DNA of 64,000 bases from positions 1,178,001 to 1,242,000 of the forward strand of contig NZ_CP010796.1 of the NCBI RefSeq assembly GCF_001483965.1, in the 5' to 3' direction. Below the pieces are notes generated by a model. The model had not been told where the DNA came from. It worked only from the letters and a program-made list of their open reading frames with translations, and ran no database searches. This DNA comes from Carnobacterium sp. CP1 (GTDB taxonomy: Bacteria; Bacillota; Bacilli; Lactobacillales; Carnobacteriaceae). How positions within the stretch are numbered: the stretch's first letter is position 1; each line of letters starts with the position of its first letter. The position numbers and the translations under genes are program-made. Shown here one piece after another: positions 62,863 to 64,000 of this stretch.

Positions 62863-63759
62863 TTAACGAGCTTCTTTTTTGCCTAATTGGTAAATTCCAT
62901 AAAAACAACCAACCAATAGCACTATACCCACCAAAGCAAACGGTAATGCATCGGAACTCTGTAAATCATTCAGTGCATGTGTGTTGTACAAGATAGCAAA
63001 TGGCGAAGCCAATACCAAACCTAAAATTCCGCTATACGTTAACGAGCTATAATTTTCAAATAAAAACTCTATCGCTTTACTGATCAAAAAGATCCCAATC
63101 AAAACACCGATTCCGAAAATAAACAGAACAATGAAATTTGGCAGAATCAAATCCATATTACCTGTCCGTAAAGCCGTTAAGAAACTTGTGATTGTATTGA
63201 TGATCGAATAGTAATAACCTAAGACCATCAAAACTAACGAGCCGCTCATCCCTGGTACCACCATCGTCGCCGATGCAATGATTCCTATAACAAATAATTT
63301 GAGCAAACTTAAAGGATCTAATTGAATCGCTGTAAAAGAAGCTTCCGACCCTTGCAGTAGTGGCAGGACTGTAACTACCGCAAACATAAGAACAAAAGCC
63401 AGACCGTGGGTAAGCGAGAAGGTTTGACCGTGCTTTTTTAGACCTTCTTGAAGCGATTGCCATAAAATCGGAACGCCGCCTAAAATCAATCCTACAAAAG
63501 CCAAAGCGGTCGGCAACGTATAGGCACTCAATAAAAATTCAATTGTATAGGTAAACGCAACAATTCCAATGCCTGCTCCTGCTAAAATCGGAAGCAAGGT
63601 TTTCAAACTATCTTTCCAATTTTTAAATAAATGACTGATTGAGGAAATTAAACGATCATAAATGCCCAATGAAACGGCCATCGTTCCTCCACTTACACCC
63701 GGAATAATATTAGCTACTCCGATAACCATGCCTTTTAACAAATCTACTAAATACTTCAT
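62863..63759 (-). CDS. DUF368 (PopT-type) polyprenyl-phosphate transporter
   Basis: A 298-residue DUF368 membrane protein with about eight helices. Markers: GMVIGVANIIPGVSGGTMAV at the start, and the inverted-repeat partner ATMVVPGMSGSLVLMVLGYY near 165. DUF368 proteins such as PopT return undecaprenyl phosphate across the membrane for cell-wall synthesis. Start ATG 63759, six bases after AGAGG. Monocistronic. Confidence 0.92.
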   Translation of the reverse strand: MKYLVDLLKGMVIGVANIIPGVSGGTMAVSLGIYDRLISSISHLFKNWKDSLKTLLPILAGAGIGIVAFTYTIEFLLSAYTLPTALAFVGLILGGVPILWQSLQEGLKKHGQTFSLTHGLAFVLMFAVVTVLPLLQGSEASFTAIQLDPLSLLKLFVIGIIASATMVVPGMSGSLVLMVLGYYYSIINTITSFLTALRTGNMDLILPNFIVLFIFGIGVLIGIFLISKAIEFLFENYSSLTYSGILGLVLASPFAILYNTHALNDLQSSDALPFALVGIVLLVGCFYGIYQLGKKEAR

Positions 63760-63867
63760 TCTCATCCTCTTTCTCTTTAAACTCTATGCTAATTACCATC
63801 ATAACAGAAGTGACCTGTAAGTGGAATGTCATACGCTGCAACTATTTCTTATCTTTTAGGCTAAAAA

Positions 63868-63876
63868 TGGTATACT
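63868..63876 (+). promoter_or_regulatory. Extended -10 promoter of the right-edge gene
   Basis: TGGTATACT: TGN extension plus TATACT; the start codon is ~85 bases downstream. Confidence 0.6.
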
Positions 63877-63961
63877 TAAAAGGTTGGAAAGAATAGAACT
63901 TGTCTAAGAAGCTGTAAAGTCATAATGTTTTGTTAAGAATTTTTTTGGAGGAATTTAAAAT

Positions 63962-64000
63962 ATGAAATTAAAAATCGTTGGTTTGTTTGCCTTAATGTTG
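63962..64000 (+). CDS. Start of a secreted or lipoprotein gene, cut by window edge
   Basis: ATG at 63962, eight bases after GGAGG, opens MKLKIVGLFALML, a basic N-region and hydrophobic core of a signal peptide. The remainder lies outside the window, so function cannot be stated. Confidence 0.7.
   Translation, partial: MKLKIVGLFALML

Noticed and set aside
63158-63463. 101-residue minus-strand frame within the DUF368 gene
   Set aside because: Different frame of the same strand; DUF368 motifs run through in the main frame.

Overview
The window reads as chromosomal DNA of a low-GC Gram-positive bacterium of the Lactobacillales. A Carnobacterium-like member of the Carnobacteriaceae is my best guess, by inference only. 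Supporting traits are AT-rich DNA with strong AGGAGG-type ribosome sites, a class II HMG-CoA reductase (mevalonate pathway), PTS permeases with cre-like operators, an FLP-type Crp/Fnr regulator, Spx, and a glycine cleavage system with a split P-protein. No phage, insertion sequence, CRISPR array, rRNA or tRNA was seen. Nearly every transcription unit ends in a clear hairpin terminator, which makes the operons easy to delimit.

Layout. 1-4.4 kb: truncated PduO-type cobalamin adenosyltransferase, then an OppA-like lipoprotein with a CocE-type hydrolase. 4.6-8.1 kb: Crp/Fnr regulator, heavy-metal-binding protein with a near-ideal FNR-type promoter, mvaA, DedA. 8.1-12.2 kb: UbiB/AarF kinase with a phasin-like partner, a small protein, a CBS/CorC membrane protein. 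12.3-16.8 kb: sugar ABC importer without its own ATPase, plus DUF624. 16.8-19.8 kb: LURP-one and GNAT proteins, an ABC-ATPase relic, a 3 x 52 bp tandem repeat, a DMT transporter. 19.8-25 kb: YhgE/Pip giant with an Rrf2 regulator, GlcD-type oxidase. 25-29.5 kb: gcvT-gcvH-gcvPA-gcvPB. 29.6-34.9 kb: alpha-glucoside PTS, 6-phospho-alpha-glucosidase, RpiR regulator, DMT transporter. 35-41.2 kb: small membrane protein, DUF1003, RpiR regulator, fluoride riboswitch with CLC-F, TrkH/TrkA. 41.6-45.7 kb: nanE with a PTS permease, second OppA-like lipoprotein. 45.8-50.3 kb: TrhA, Spx, DUF454, dipeptidase, VTE5-VTE6-like fusion. 50.4-51.1 kb: an unassigned structured RNA and a second repeat locus. 51.1-58.5 kb: GDSL esterase and ROK kinase, a methylglyoxal-type cluster (GloA, VOC, AKR), PhnB-like protein, AEC transporter, M20 amidohydrolase. 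58.6-64 kb: mglBAC galactose importer with a perfect cre site, DUF368/PopT, and the start of a secreted protein at the right edge.

Themes. (1) Carbohydrate and peptide acquisition, much of it under likely CcpA control. (2) Isoprenoid lipid carriers: HMG-CoA reductase, a DedA protein, a DUF368 protein and a probable polyprenol/polyprenyl-phosphate kinase fusion all lie in the window. (3) Stress and detoxification: fluoride export, Spx, methylglyoxal enzymes, FLP-type redox control. The most interesting unexplained items are the ~205-nt structured RNA at 50.5-50.7 kb with its own promoter and terminator, the dispersed ACCTTA/TAAGGT repeat family at 18.5 and 51.0 kb, the frameshifted N-terminus of the kinase fusion, and the FLP-HMA regulatory pair.
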